A stretch of DNA of 64,000 nt. Origin: JBJMQS01 sp045802605. Lineage in GTDB: Bacteria > Planctomycetota > Planctomycetia > Gemmatales > Gemmataceae. Below are positions 45,390 through 55,363 of this stretch, in pieces; positions within the stretch are counted from its first letter, which is position 1, and every line of letters begins with the position of its first letter. A program made the position numbers and the translations under genes. The notes beneath the pieces are model-generated. The model had not been told where the DNA came from. It saw only the letters and a program-made list of their open reading frames with translations, and did no database searches. The stretch covers positions 1-64,000 of the forward strand of contig JBJMQS010000032.1 of assembly GCA_045802605.1 (NCBI GenBank), in the 5' to 3' direction.

Positions 45390-46757
45390 GTGGCTCCCAC
45401 TCTCATTACCACGCTCGGCGTCTTGGTCCTCCTCGCAACCGTGGTCGCGGTCCTGCGCGGTATCGATGTCCGAATCGCTCTGATCGCAGGCGCACTTTGC
45501 CTCGGCTGTCTGGCGGGGAATCCATCGCTCGTTTTTCGCACCTTCTTCAACACGCTCACCGACGAGCGGTACATCATTCCGATCTGCTCCGCGATGGGAT
45601 TCGCCTACGTCCTACGGCAATCCGGTTGCGATCGGCACATGGTCTTGATGCTGATGAAACCGGTTCAGCGGATTCGCCCGCTGCTCATTCCAGGCGCGGT
45701 GGCGGTCGGCTTCTTTGTGAATGTGGCGGTGATCAGTCAAGCCAGCACCGCCGTCGCCGTCGGCATGGTGATCATTCCACTGTTGCGAGCAGCCGGCCTT
45801 TCGCCCGCGGCGGTGGGAGCCGCGCTGTTGATGGGTGCATCACTCGGCGGCGAATTGCTCAATCCCGGTGCGCCGGAATTGTTGACAGTGGCGACCAAGT
45901 TGACGGAGAGCATGCACCGAACGATCGACTCGCGGCAAATGCAGCCGGTGATCGCACCGCTATTGGCCGTGCAGTTGACCGTCGCCACCGCGTTGCTTTG
46001 GTGGCGCATTCGCAAGGAGCCGTTGTGCGAAATCGAAGAGGTCGAGCCCGGCGTCATTCACCAGGTGAACTACCTCAAGGCCATCGTGCCGCTGTTGCCA
46101 TTGGCCTTGTTGATGTCCGCCGGTCCGCCGTTGAATCTGTTTTCCGTGCCCAGAAGTTGGCTTTTCAGTGAGAAGAACGAAGCGATCATTCAATTTGCGT
46201 TGCGCTACGATCAGCCCGACCCTTATTCCGCCCGGATCATCGGCGCTTCGATGCTCATTGGCTCGGTGATCGCGGTGCTCGTCGTTCCGAGCACTGCCAA
46301 GCAACTCGCCAAGGCGTTTTTCGAAGGAGCCGGCTACGCATTGACGACCATCATCTCCGTCATCGTGGCCGCCAACTGTTTCGGCGAAGGCATCAAAGCC
46401 CTGAAGCTCGCCGAGTGGATAGCGCCGTTGACCAAAGAGCGACCCCGCATGGTCTGGCCGCTCGCCGGCCTCGGCGCACTGGCCTTCGCCGTCATCTGCG
46501 GCTCCGGCATGGCGACGACGCAGAGCCTTTACCAGTTTTTCGTGCAACCCGCCGCAGATGCGACAACCAATCTGCGGATCGGCGCTGTCGTCTCGATCGC
46601 CGCCGCCGCAGGCCGAACCACATCTCCCGCCGCCGCCGTGGTCTTATTGTGTGCGTCGTTGGTCAGTGTCTCGCCGCTCGAACTCTTACGCCGAGTCTGG
46701 CTCCCCTTGGTCCTGGCGACCGCCACAACGACGGTCGTCGCCGCGCTTATGTATTGA
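45390..46757 (+). CDS. DcuC-like anaerobic C4-dicarboxylate carrier
   Basis: 455 residues with about twelve hydrophobic segments. Pattern GGELLNPGAPELLTV and SGMATTQSLYQFFVQPA fit the DcuC/YfcC ion-transporter superfamily. GTG start at 45390, six bases after der, so probably co-transcribed. Substrate uncertain. Confidence 0.78.
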   Translation: MAPTLITTLGVLVLLATVVAVLRGIDVRIALIAGALCLGCLAGNPSLVFRTFFNTLTDERYIIPICSAMGFAYVLRQSGCDRHMVLMLMKPVQRIRPLLIPGAVAVGFFVNVAVISQASTAVAVGMVIIPLLRAAGLSPAAVGAALLMGASLGGELLNPGAPELLTVATKLTESMHRTIDSRQMQPVIAPLLAVQLTVATALLWWRIRKEPLCEIEEVEPGVIHQVNYLKAIVPLLPLALLMSAGPPLNLFSVPRSWLFSEKNEAIIQFALRYDQPDPYSARIIGASMLIGSVIAVLVVPSTAKQLAKAFFEGAGYALTTIISVIVAANCFGEGIKALKLAEWIAPLTKERPRMVWPLAGLGALAFAVICGSGMATTQSLYQFFVQPAADATTNLRIGAVVSIAAAAGRTTSPAAAVVLLCASLVSVSPLELLRRVWLPLVLATATTTVVAALMY

Positions 46758-46767
46758 ATGTGTTTCT

Positions 46768-46832
46768 GTACTAGCCTGACGCGCTAGCGAAGGTGTTTTT
46801 GGTTCTCCTTCGCTAGCGCGTCAGGCTAGTAC
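46768..46832. repeat. 26-bp perfect palindrome, probable bidirectional terminator
   Basis: Arms 46768-46793 and 46807-46832 are exact reverse complements around a T-rich 13-base loop, starting GTACTAGCCTGACGCG. Lies right after the carrier gene. Part of the set of gene-flanking palindromes in this window. The remaining gap to 47012 holds no convincing gene. Confidence 0.85.
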
Positions 46833-47012
46833 GGAAAACTCACGGTTAAAAGGTTTTTGTCTCCCGCGCCGAATCATCGCCAATTGGCGGACGGGCTCCC
46901 GGTAGCGGCGGTGGGCGCGGTCGATTTGCTTTTGCACGTAGCCGCCGAGGCGGGCGAATGTAAGCATCAAGGAATCTTCGGTCGCACGGCTCATTCGTTT
47001 ACAATAACTGCG

Positions 47013-47732
47013 ATGATCTCCCTTGCGAGTTTTATGACGCCGCCGAGTCAGTGCGGCTACCTGGCCGACCGCACCTGGCAGTTGCAGTACGAATTCGTCG
47101 CCCAGGCCACGGCTGCCGAATACGAAGAGCGGCTTCAGGCCGGTTGGCGGCGATTTGGCCGGGCGTGGTTTCGGCCCCAATGCCCGGCATGCCGGGCCTG
47201 CCAACCACTGCGGGTGGACGCAGCCCGTTTCAAGCCGGATCGAAGTCAACGGCGGAATCAGCGACTGCATCAGCACACCACCGAACTGCACATCGGCCGG
47301 CCGAGCGTGACCGACGAAAAGCTGGCGATGTATGATCGCTTCCACGAATTTCAGACGCACAACGTCGGCTGGCCCAGGAAAGCGCCGAAAGACGGGCCGG
47401 AATACATCGAGTCGTTTGTGGACAATCCATTTCCGACCGAAGAATGGTCATATTTTCGGGACGGCCGGCTGGTGGGGCTGGGGTATGTCGATGTCCTGCC
47501 GCGCTCGCTCTCGGCCATTTACTTTTTCCATGAGCCGGAGTTTCGCTCCCTTGGGCTGGGAACTTGGAACGTCCTTTCCTGCATGGCTCAGGCGAACCGT
47601 CGGGGCCTATTGCACGTTTATCTCGGCTACTTTGTCGAGGGCTGCCGGTCGCTGGAATACAAGTCACATTTTCGGCCGGCTTCCGCAATGAGTTGGGAAG
47701 CGGAGCAGTGGGGCGAGTTCACCCTTGGGTAG
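47013..47732 (+). CDS. bpt: Aspartate/glutamate leucyltransferase (Bpt)
   Basis: 239 residues from ATG 47013. Family marks: CGYLADRTWQLQYEFV, QCPACRACQPLRVDAARFKPDRSQRR, and YFHEPEFRSLGLGT-like IYFFHEPEFRSLGLGTWNVL. Adds Leu to N-terminal Asp/Glu of proteins destined for ClpSP. A longer upstream frame from 46857 is not supported. Confidence 0.92.
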   Translation: MISLASFMTPPSQCGYLADRTWQLQYEFVAQATAAEYEERLQAGWRRFGRAWFRPQCPACRACQPLRVDAARFKPDRSQRRNQRLHQHTTELHIGRPSVTDEKLAMYDRFHEFQTHNVGWPRKAPKDGPEYIESFVDNPFPTEEWSYFRDGRLVGLGYVDVLPRSLSAIYFFHEPEFRSLGLGTWNVLSCMAQANRRGLLHVYLGYFVEGCRSLEYKSHFRPASAMSWEAEQWGEFTLG

Positions 47733-47844
47733 TTTCCAAATTGGCTGCCCGGTTCTAGCATGTCACCGACCGGCGTGCGCGCGAACGCTCAGCCGGTTAG
47801 CCGCGTAACAACCTCATCTTATATGCACCGGGGTAATTGCCGCG

Positions 47845-48756
47845 ATGGCCCAGGAAACGATCGTCGAGACGCGCAATCTCACCAAAATCTATCGAGATTT
47901 TTGGGGCCGCCGCAAAAAGACCGCCCTGCGCTCCTTGAATATGAAGATCACCCGGGGCGAGGTCTTCGGTCTGCTCGGGCCCAACGGCTCCGGTAAGACC
48001 ACCACTATCAAACTGCTTTTGGGGCTGCTTTTCCCCACCGAAGGCGAAGCGGTGGTGTTCGACGAGCCCGCCGCCCAGGTCAGCAAGAACGAACGAATCG
48101 GATATCTGCCGGAAGAGTCGTACCTCTATCGTTTCCTCAATGCCGAGGAGACCCTCGACTTCTATGGCCGGCTGTTCAATATTAGTGGCGACGTGCGTCG
48201 CAAGCGCGCCGCCGAGCTCATTGAAAAGGTCGGGCTGGCGAACGATAAACGGCGCATCCTGAAGGAATACTCCAAGGGCATGCGGCAACGCATCGGCTTA
48301 GCCCAAGCACTGATCAATGACCCCGAGTTCATCATTCTCGACGAGCCAACGTCGGGTTTGGACCCCATCGGCACGCGGTGGATGAAGGATTTGATTCTTG
48401 ACCTGCGCAAGCAGGGCAAGACGGTCCTCATGTGCAGCCACCGCCTGGAAGATGTCCAGGACGTGTGCGACAACATCGCCATTTTGTACGAAGGTGAACT
48501 CCAGGAATACGGCCAAGTCGGCACGCTGTTGGAAGATGCCCAGCGCGTCGAGTTGCGGGCCAGCGGTCTGAAGCTGAGCCCGGAGTTGCAGCGTGAGCTA
48601 CAGAGCGTGATCGCCAAGCACGGCGGTTCGGTCGATTCCATTGGCCATCCGACGACCACACTGGAAGATTTGTTCTTGCGGATCGTGGAAGAATCCAAGG
48701 CTCGGCCCGGTCGGCGCTATCTGCCGGCGGCCGACGGCGAGGTGAGCCCCAAGTGA
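47845..48756 (+). CDS. ABC transporter ATP-binding protein
   Basis: 303 residues. Walker A GPNGSGKTT, signature YSKGMRQR (GKG-type variant of SGGQ), Walker B FIILDEPTSG, switch His in CSHRLED. First gene of an operon with the permease (four-base GTGA overlap) and a large membrane-anchored protein. Confidence 0.94.
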   Translation: MAQETIVETRNLTKIYRDFWGRRKKTALRSLNMKITRGEVFGLLGPNGSGKTTTIKLLLGLLFPTEGEAVVFDEPAAQVSKNERIGYLPEESYLYRFLNAEETLDFYGRLFNISGDVRRKRAAELIEKVGLANDKRRILKEYSKGMRQRIGLAQALINDPEFIILDEPTSGLDPIGTRWMKDLILDLRKQGKTVLMCSHRLEDVQDVCDNIAILYEGELQEYGQVGTLLEDAQRVELRASGLKLSPELQRELQSVIAKHGGSVDSIGHPTTTLEDLFLRIVEESKARPGRRYLPAADGEVSPK

Positions 48757-50684
48757 CGTTTTCGCTTCTGGCCATTTTGGAGTTGGAGCGCGATCCACTC
48801 CGGCTCGATCAGCTCAAAGATCAGTTCCTGAGCTGGATTCAAGGCGCCGGCGGGTTCGCCGGCGTCGGGCTCATATTCCTGATCGTCGCCTCCTTTCGCA
48901 AATCCGATTCTTCAATGGCTGGCGATCGGACCCGCAGCCGCTTATTGCCGTGGGTGATCTTGTGCGCGAGCTTGGCTATCGTTGCCTACGTCGCGGCCGG
49001 CGTTCTTTACGGTATGGATCCACCGCAGTACATCGAAAAGGCGCCGAACGCGGGGGCCCCGCCACCGCCGCCGATTAGCAACATTCAAATCTGGCGTGAA
49101 CGAATGATGGCATTGGGCGGTGCCCTGTCCATCATCGGCATCGCACTGCCATTTCTCGCTGACCTGCTGCGAGTCCGGCTCGGCCGCGTTTGGGCACTGG
49201 CGAAGTTGAGCTTCAAAGAAGCGGTGCGCCGCCGGGTTCTTTGGGTGTTTCTCGCGTTCCTGCTCGTCTTTCTGTTCCCGCCGAAATGGTTTAAGTCGGG
49301 CAAGCCGGAGAATGACGTCCGCGATGCCGTCGCGGTTATAGAGTTCGCCAACTTCGCCATTATGATGATGGCTTTCAGTCTGCTCGCGGCGTTTAGTATC
49401 CCGAACGATTTGCGTTTGCAGACAATGCACACGATTGTCACGAAGCCCGTCGAGCGGTTCGAGATCGTGCTCGGTCGCTTCCTAGGCTATGCAGGTCTGG
49501 CGACGATCGTGCTATTCGGCCTGCGGCTCATCGCGGTGTTACTGATTGTCGCCAGTCATCCATCCGAGGAGGCGCAGTTCGAGAGCTTTCAGGCCCGCGA
49601 ACCGGTCTACGGCGAGCTGGAGTTTTTCAGCAAGCGCGGCGATTTCCGCGGCGACGACGTTGGGCGTGAGTGGACGTACCGCAAGTACATCGGCGGCGGC
49701 CCCAACAGCCCGCAGCGGGCCAATTTCAAATTCAACGACATCCCGGCTAAGTTCGCCAATGATCCATTCGTGCCCGTAGAGTTCTCGTTCGACATCTTCC
49801 GAACGCACAAAGGTGAAGAAGGGAAGGGCGTCCAGGCCTCGCTGTTCTTCTCAACCGCCGATTGGGACGGCAGCCCCGCGAAACAAGCCGCCTACGTTGA
49901 GGAACTGCGCAAGCTCAATTTGAACCCCAATCGCAATCTGGCTCCCGACGATCCGAATTGGGCCAAGTGGAGTCAGGTGGCTGAGAAATTCGGGTATTAC
50001 GAATTCCGCGGTAAAGAAATCGCGAACTTCCACACGTTCCGGGTACTTGTTCCCGGCGGCTTGTTCAAGCACGCCCTGGAAACGAGCCCGACGAATCCCA
50101 AGGTGCCACGTCTGCTGGTCAGCGTAAAATGCGAGAGCCGCTCGCAATTCCTCGGTGTCGCCAAATGGGACGTGTATCTGCTAGCCGGTGAACACTCGTT
50201 TATTTGGAACTTCGTCAAAGGCGGCATGGGCCTTTGGCTCATGCTCTGCCTGGCCATTGGCATCGCGGTGACTTGCAGCACCTGTTTGAGCGGCGTTGTG
50301 AGTTGGCTGGCGACTGCCTTCATCATCGGCGCGGGTTTCTTCCGAGAGTTCATCGCGGAGTTGGCGGAAGGGCGAGCCGTGGGCGGTGGGCCGATGGAGT
50401 CTTTCATTAAACTCGTCGGTAACCAGAATCTGATTTCCGACTTGCCGCAATCGCCAGGAAAGACCATCGCCACCATTGGCGACAAGTTCTTCGAATGGGT
50501 GTTCCAGCGAGTGCTCAACTTGGTGCCCGACGTGGAGCGATTCGACTGGAGCAACCACGTCGCCGAAGGGTTCAACATTCCGGGCACTGAGATCGGTTTG
50601 ACCGTGCTCGTGCTGTTCGCCTATTTGCTGCCCTGGGCCGTACTCGCCTACTATTTGATGAAGTCGCGCGAAGTCGCGAACTGA
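48753..50684 (+). CDS. ABC-2 type permease with large extracytoplasmic domain
   Basis: 643 residues. About seven hydrophobic segments: one or two near the N-terminus, a central block (about 165-265), a soluble domain of about 200 residues (about 275-485) and four C-terminal helices. The soluble part is larger than in typical ABC-2 exporters. Substrate unknown. Confidence 0.85.
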   Translation: MTFSLLAILELERDPLRLDQLKDQFLSWIQGAGGFAGVGLIFLIVASFRKSDSSMAGDRTRSRLLPWVILCASLAIVAYVAAGVLYGMDPPQYIEKAPNAGAPPPPPISNIQIWRERMMALGGALSIIGIALPFLADLLRVRLGRVWALAKLSFKEAVRRRVLWVFLAFLLVFLFPPKWFKSGKPENDVRDAVAVIEFANFAIMMMAFSLLAAFSIPNDLRLQTMHTIVTKPVERFEIVLGRFLGYAGLATIVLFGLRLIAVLLIVASHPSEEAQFESFQAREPVYGELEFFSKRGDFRGDDVGREWTYRKYIGGGPNSPQRANFKFNDIPAKFANDPFVPVEFSFDIFRTHKGEEGKGVQASLFFSTADWDGSPAKQAAYVEELRKLNLNPNRNLAPDDPNWAKWSQVAEKFGYYEFRGKEIANFHTFRVLVPGGLFKHALETSPTNPKVPRLLVSVKCESRSQFLGVAKWDVYLLAGEHSFIWNFVKGGMGLWLMLCLAIGIAVTCSTCLSGVVSWLATAFIIGAGFFREFIAELAEGRAVGGGPMESFIKLVGNQNLISDLPQSPGKTIATIGDKFFEWVFQRVLNLVPDVERFDWSNHVAEGFNIPGTEIGLTVLVLFAYLLPWAVLAYYLMKSREVAN

Positions 50685-50697
50685 CGGAGCTACTACC

Positions 50698-52692
50698 GTG
50701 GCCTCGAGCGTTCAACAAGCGGTCTTACGGCGCAAAGTCACCTATGTGGCGGCGATGCTGGTGCTCCTCGTCGTCAACACCTTCTTCTGGCGCGGCGCCG
50801 CGTCGCGCGGCGGTGAGCCCTTCCCATGGACGGTGACGGCTCAGGCCAACCAACTCGAATTAAGCGAACTGGCCACTGGCGAAGCCGACCTGACCGGCAG
50901 CGCGGTTCGCTTGCTCCTCACTGGCTCGCGCGGCCTTGCCTTGGCCACGCTGTGGTATCAATCCGACGAAAAGAAAAAACGCCACGAGTGGAACAAGCTC
51001 GAGCTGATCGTGGACTCGATCACCCGTTTGCAGCCGCACACAGCTGCTCCGTGGCTCTTTCAAAGCTGGAACATTGCTTACAACGTGTCGGTCGAGTCGG
51101 ACCGCGTCAAAGACAAGTTCTTCTACATCACGCGCGGGATGGAATTGCTCTCAAAGGGCATTCGGCTCAACAAGGACCATCCCGATTTGCGCTACATGAT
51201 GGGCTTTTACTACCAAAACAAGTTCGGCGTGAGCGACGAAGTGAATGTCTTGCGCAGCTTGATGCAGATGAGCAGCATCGATCCGCGCGAGCGAGACCCA
51301 GGCCGCTTGAAGCCCCGCGATCAGATCGATCCCATTGCCTTTGAAGAGTTTGTCAAGAAGCAGCCGCAATTGGTGCGTCGCCTGCGCGAGAAACTGAACA
51401 AAGGCCGCGAGGAAGTTGTCGATTTCCTCCGCGAGAATCGCACCATTCCTTGCCGTTACTACGACCCCGCGCTTGATCGGGACCAGGGCCTGAAGCCGGC
51501 CGCGATTCAGTTTCCCGTGTTGCCCTCCGAGCAACCGCGCAGCGTGTCAAATTTGAAGTGGCAAGAGTCCGATCTGCGTGACGATTTCGATAACTATCAA
51601 GCGGCGGAGTCGTGGTTCGCCTATGCACTCGATCCGTTGCCCGAGCCCGATCTCACCTTTGAAACATTTCTGCTCGATCGCCGCGAGCAAGCACGGCGGC
51701 GCGGCAAGCGATTGCCCAAGGCACCGGCCGAGGTCATTTTCCGCCACGGGCCGTCCCGCGCGGCCTCGTTTATCGGCGAGCGCTTGGAGAAGGAAGGTTG
51801 GTTCGACGAATCCGGATGGGAAGTCGATGGCATCCGCGTTGGCAATGATCGCTGGTTTGAGCAACCGCTCTCGGTCGGCACCGGTGTTCCGTGGGCTCTG
51901 GATGCGTGGTCCAAAGCAGCGGCCTTGTGGCGCAGTCATGGAGCCGCGACTGGCTTGTATTTAGAGCCCACCGAAAAGGTGCGCCTGGAAGAACAAGCCA
52001 AGCTCTACCGCGAGCGCTATGCGGCCGAGGGATTGGGGCGAGACATCTCAAACGAATCCGTTGATGCAGCGATGAAGGAGAGCTTCCGAGCCTATCGTCG
52101 GCTCTACTTTTACGAGCAGAATCGCCAGATGACGAACTTCGCCCATCATTATTACCGCGCCAACGCCGAGCTCGACCCCGTGACGATTCAAGCGCGCAAA
52201 CTGCTCTTTGAAGCCGGCCGACTTCGTGCCGCGGCTGAGCCGGATCGCGCGATGGAACGCTACGCCCAAGCTTTTGAGCAGTGGAAAAAAGTCCTGACTC
52301 GCTACAAGGAAGTTCGCGAAGATACGAGCCTCCAGGAAGACGTTTATGAGTTGCAAGTTCAATACATGGATCTGATCAACGACTATCGCGGCTCCATGGT
52401 CCGCCCGGTGTTAGTGGTTAGCAGCATGCTTGAACAGGGCCTCGCCATAGCGGACGGAATGTCGATCGCCACCGCCCCCTTGGGCACCTTGCAGATGCAG
52501 CCCGCGTCCAAGCCATTGCCGCTGCCGGTGGTCGGGCCGTTGGACCAACTGGATCCGGACGGGAAAGCCTGGATGGAGCCGTCCATAGCCCGTGGCATTC
52601 GCGTTAAGCTCGGCAAGGAAGTGGAAGACGCGCCGCCCGCAAATGCTGAGACGAAACCGCCGCCGCACCGTACTTCGCCACGCGGAAAATAG
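50698..52692 (+). CDS. Membrane-anchored protein of an ABC exporter operon
   Basis: 664 residues, GTG start, 13 bases after the permease. One N-terminal membrane helix (VTYVAAMLVLLVVNTFFW), then a long, mainly helical, charged domain with TPR-like repeats around residues 50-180 and 500-560. I do not recognise the family. Third gene of the operon, so probably an accessory to the exporter. Confidence 0.75.
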   Translation: MASSVQQAVLRRKVTYVAAMLVLLVVNTFFWRGAASRGGEPFPWTVTAQANQLELSELATGEADLTGSAVRLLLTGSRGLALATLWYQSDEKKKRHEWNKLELIVDSITRLQPHTAAPWLFQSWNIAYNVSVESDRVKDKFFYITRGMELLSKGIRLNKDHPDLRYMMGFYYQNKFGVSDEVNVLRSLMQMSSIDPRERDPGRLKPRDQIDPIAFEEFVKKQPQLVRRLREKLNKGREEVVDFLRENRTIPCRYYDPALDRDQGLKPAAIQFPVLPSEQPRSVSNLKWQESDLRDDFDNYQAAESWFAYALDPLPEPDLTFETFLLDRREQARRRGKRLPKAPAEVIFRHGPSRAASFIGERLEKEGWFDESGWEVDGIRVGNDRWFEQPLSVGTGVPWALDAWSKAAALWRSHGAATGLYLEPTEKVRLEEQAKLYRERYAAEGLGRDISNESVDAAMKESFRAYRRLYFYEQNRQMTNFAHHYYRANAELDPVTIQARKLLFEAGRLRAAAEPDRAMERYAQAFEQWKKVLTRYKEVREDTSLQEDVYELQVQYMDLINDYRGSMVRPVLVVSSMLEQGLAIADGMSIATAPLGTLQMQPASKPLPLPVVGPLDQLDPDGKAWMEPSIARGIRVKLGKEVEDAPPANAETKPPPHRTSPRGK

Positions 52693-52701
52693 CCTTTTTA
52701 C

Positions 52702-52730
52702 TTGACACTGAATGCCCGCAGACTTAGTTT
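52702..52730 (+). promoter_or_regulatory. Promoter of the PEP-CTERM gene
   Basis: TTGACA at 52702-52707, 17-base spacer, TAGTTT at 52725-52730. Perfect -35, partial -10. Predicts a leader of about 95 nt before the ATG at 52831. Confidence 0.55.
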
Positions 52731-52830
52731 AGCGCTACTCGCAATCGCAGAAACCACGCCTTGGATGGGCTTGTACCAACGCGGTGCCAAGCTTCCCGCC
52801 GACCGCAGCTCTTTGTTCTGGAGACTCGTC

Positions 52831-53484
52831 ATGACACGCATGCGCTTTTGTGCACTCGCACTCATCGTGCTGATTTCGGTCGCTTCCACAAGTCGCGCCA
52901 GCGTTCTCTGGAATGAAAGTACAAGCGGCGACCTCTCCAACAATCAAGCAGCCCCGAGCACATTCGTGCTCCTCAACGGCACCAATTCCGTCATCGGTTC
53001 GGTGCAGGGTCCAAGCCCCGCCGGCCCCGATCCACGCGATTGGGTGACCGTCACCGTGCCTGTCGGATTTCAAATGACTCAGTATGTAAACGCGGCTTAC
53101 AGTTCGACCGACGTCCAAGGGTTTACTGGTTTTCAGGCTGGCTCGGTTTTTGTCGGTGCGTTCGGCAGTTCCGCTTCGGTCTACAATGGATTTTCGCATT
53201 TTGGAACGGCCGCAGCCAATTCAGGTTTCTCCACTTTTAATTCCATCGGCGTCGATCTCTTGCCGGTCATGCAGCAACAGTCGCCGCCCCAGGGTGCCCA
53301 AGGGTTTACGATTCCACTCGCGGCCGGTGACTACTCGTTCATCATTCAGCAAACAGGTAGTGCGCTCACTAACTACCAATTCGACTTCGTTGTCACGCCG
53401 GTGCCTGAGCCCAGCTCGATGCTGCTCCTCGGGATCGGTGGAGTTGCCGCGGTCGCTCGCTGGCGAAAACGCCGTGTCATCTAA
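52831..53484 (+). CDS. PEP-CTERM sorted surface protein
   Basis: 217 residues from ATG 52831 with GGAG upstream. Signal peptide (CALALIVLISVASTSRA), a beta-rich middle part and a C-terminal VPEPSSMLLLGIGGVAAVARWRKRR, the PEP-CTERM sorting signal cleaved by an exosortase. The signal fits extracellular or matrix display. Confidence 0.9.
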   Translation: MTRMRFCALALIVLISVASTSRASVLWNESTSGDLSNNQAAPSTFVLLNGTNSVIGSVQGPSPAGPDPRDWVTVTVPVGFQMTQYVNAAYSSTDVQGFTGFQAGSVFVGAFGSSASVYNGFSHFGTAAANSGFSTFNSIGVDLLPVMQQQSPPQGAQGFTIPLAAGDYSFIIQQTGSALTNYQFDFVVTPVPEPSSMLLLGIGGVAAVARWRKRRVI

Positions 53485-53730
53485 GGAATGAATTCTCCAA
53501 CTTCCCTATTCGCTGTTTGGCTAGGTAACCCTGGCAAACTGTAGCAGTTGTACGCATCACGTCAGTATCTCCGGTTGAAGCTTCCGTGCGGTTTCTCATG
53601 CTGCCCCGTCTGCCTGGCCGATGATTCACCCGGAACATCCGCGTGCTTCCGCACATTGTGAACGATCCGGACAATCGCTCCGGACGGCCGCAACGTGACG
53701 CCACTCGCGGACGATTGGGGAGGAGCGTCG

Positions 53731-55206
53731 ATGAGGAAGAAAATTCTCGTTTCGGTGGCGGCCCTCGCGGCCGGTGCCGGCCTGGCCTGGGGGCAAGCGC
53801 CGATGCCTTCGCCGATGGATCCGGCGTACATCTCCGCATCCGGCCAGCAGATGCTCGATCCCAACGTCATGCCCGTGATCGGCAGCAAAGAGCCGATCTA
53901 CTTCCAGGGCGGCCCCGGCGGCTACGGCTGCCCGCCCGGAGGCTGCGGCGGCCAAGGTCATCCACCCCTTTGGGGCGGTGGCGGCGGCGGTTGCGGCGAA
54001 GGTGGCTGCGGCGACGGCGGAGCCGGCGGCAATGGCTGCGGCAACCTGTTCAGCGGCCAGCCTGGCCCCGGCTTTGGCGGCCAAGTCCACAAAGCCGCCG
54101 GCGGACCCGACTGCTTCTTCTTCGATGTCGATTCCCTCTACTACTACTTCCGCTCGATGCGCGTCAACGCGCCGTTGCTCACCGCTGGCCCCATCGGCAC
54201 GACGGGCCGGATCGGCGAAGACGGCGTGCGCGTGCTCGTCGGCGACAACCACTTCAAGTTCGGCCCGCAAGCCGCGATCCGCCTCAACATGGGTGCCTGG
54301 TGCGAAGATCGCATCTGGGGTCTCAACGTCAGCGCCTTCATCACCGAAGAGCGGGCCGAGGTTGATGAGTTCGATGCACCGATCACCGGTCGCACCGTGC
54401 TCGCCCGCCCGACCTTCAACGTGCTCACCGGCGTGACCGACGCGGTCACCATCGCCTCGCCGCCGAACTTCGGCGGGTCGGCCGTGGTCTACGCCAACTC
54501 CCGCGCCGGCGGCGCGGAAGTGAATCTCATGCGGAACTGGGCCTACTACGACAAGTTCAAGCTCACCGGTCTCGTCGGCGTCCGCTGGTTCTCGCTCAAT
54601 GAGCAACTCCGCATCGACTCGTCGTCTTCGGTGCCGAGCAACGATCCAAACGATCCGTCGATCCGCGACATCAACGATACCTTCCTGACCCGCAACAACT
54701 TCTACGGCGGCCAGCTCGGCTTCGACGCCGAGGTTCGCCGCGGCCGATGGTTCACCGATGTCACCGCGAAGTTTGCGGCCGGCTTCACTCACGAGAAGCT
54801 GAATCAATCCGGCTTCACCGCGTTCGGCGGCCCCGCGCTGCCCGGCGAAGTGATTGTGCGTGACCCCGCCCTTCGCACTGTGGTCCCCTCGGGTGTGTTC
54901 GTCGCCGAGCCGAACTCTGGTTCCTTCAGTGACAAGCAGTTCTCCTGGATGCCTGAAGGCAACGTCCGCATCGGCTATCAGTGGACCCAGCGTTTGAGCA
55001 GCTACATCGGCTACGACATCATGTACATCAGCAAAGTCGTGCGTCCAGGCGACCAGGTCAACCCGAACGTGAACCCGACCTTGTTGCCGATCACGAATGT
55101 GTTCAATCCGCAGTTTCCGTTCGGCCCGCCGGAACCGTCCTTGCTGTTCAAGACCGGCGACTTCGTCATGCAAGGCTTCGAACTCGGGATTACCTACCGG
55201 TACTAA
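53731..55206 (+). CDS. BBP7-family outer-membrane beta-barrel protein
   Basis: 491 residues from ATG 53731 with GGGGAGGAG upstream. Signal peptide (SVAALAAGAGLAWG), a Gly-rich region (about 60-115, GGCGGQG and similar), and then alternating strands ending in the aromatic GFELGITYRY, the typical barrel C-terminus. BBP7 proteins are confined to Planctomycetes as far as I know. The GGGGA ribosome site could pair with TCCCC loops of the small RNA at 10748. Confidence 0.88.
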   Translation: MRKKILVSVAALAAGAGLAWGQAPMPSPMDPAYISASGQQMLDPNVMPVIGSKEPIYFQGGPGGYGCPPGGCGGQGHPPLWGGGGGGCGEGGCGDGGAGGNGCGNLFSGQPGPGFGGQVHKAAGGPDCFFFDVDSLYYYFRSMRVNAPLLTAGPIGTTGRIGEDGVRVLVGDNHFKFGPQAAIRLNMGAWCEDRIWGLNVSAFITEERAEVDEFDAPITGRTVLARPTFNVLTGVTDAVTIASPPNFGGSAVVYANSRAGGAEVNLMRNWAYYDKFKLTGLVGVRWFSLNEQLRIDSSSSVPSNDPNDPSIRDINDTFLTRNNFYGGQLGFDAEVRRGRWFTDVTAKFAAGFTHEKLNQSGFTAFGGPALPGEVIVRDPALRTVVPSGVFVAEPNSGSFSDKQFSWMPEGNVRIGYQWTQRLSSYIGYDIMYISKVVRPGDQVNPNVNPTLLPITNVFNPQFPFGPPEPSLLFKTGDFVMQGFELGITYRY

Positions 55207-55207
55207 A

Positions 55208-55284
55208 CAGTTGCCAGTGGCCAGTGGTCAGTTGTCAGTGAAACCTTGGATTTGAATTTACTGACCACTGACCACTGACAACTG
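55208..55284. repeat. Near-perfect inverted repeat (CAGTGG/CCACTG units)
   Basis: Arms 55208-55232 and 55260-55284 pair over 25 bases with two mismatches, starting two bases after the BBP7 stop. Units such as CCAGTGG repeat inside each arm. Confidence 0.8.
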
Positions 55285-55306
55285 ACCGCTGCTTTGCTCC
55301 TCCCCA

Positions 55307-55363
55307 CCCCGTCGCCGGGCCGGCTCCCCCCCAACGGCCCCAAGCGACGGGGTGATTTTATTT
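55307..55363 (+). terminator. Terminator-like hairpin with C-rich loop downstream of BBP7
   Basis: CCCCGTCGC 55307-55315 pairs with GCGACGGGG 55344-55352, continuing as GGGCCG 55317-55322 with CGGCCC 55335-55340, around a loop that holds TCCCCCCC. The tail TGATTTTATTT follows. The stem is strong enough for termination. The exposed C run resembles the loops of the small RNA at 10748. Confidence 0.7.

Noticed and set aside
46857..47012. N-terminal extension of the leucyltransferase
   Set aside because: Family homology starts at ATG 47013; the extension has no conserved features.
53530..53550. Second sigma-54-like box (TGGCAAACTGTAGCA) before BBP7
   Set aside because: The GG-GC spacing is one base short, which abolishes sigma-54 recognition.
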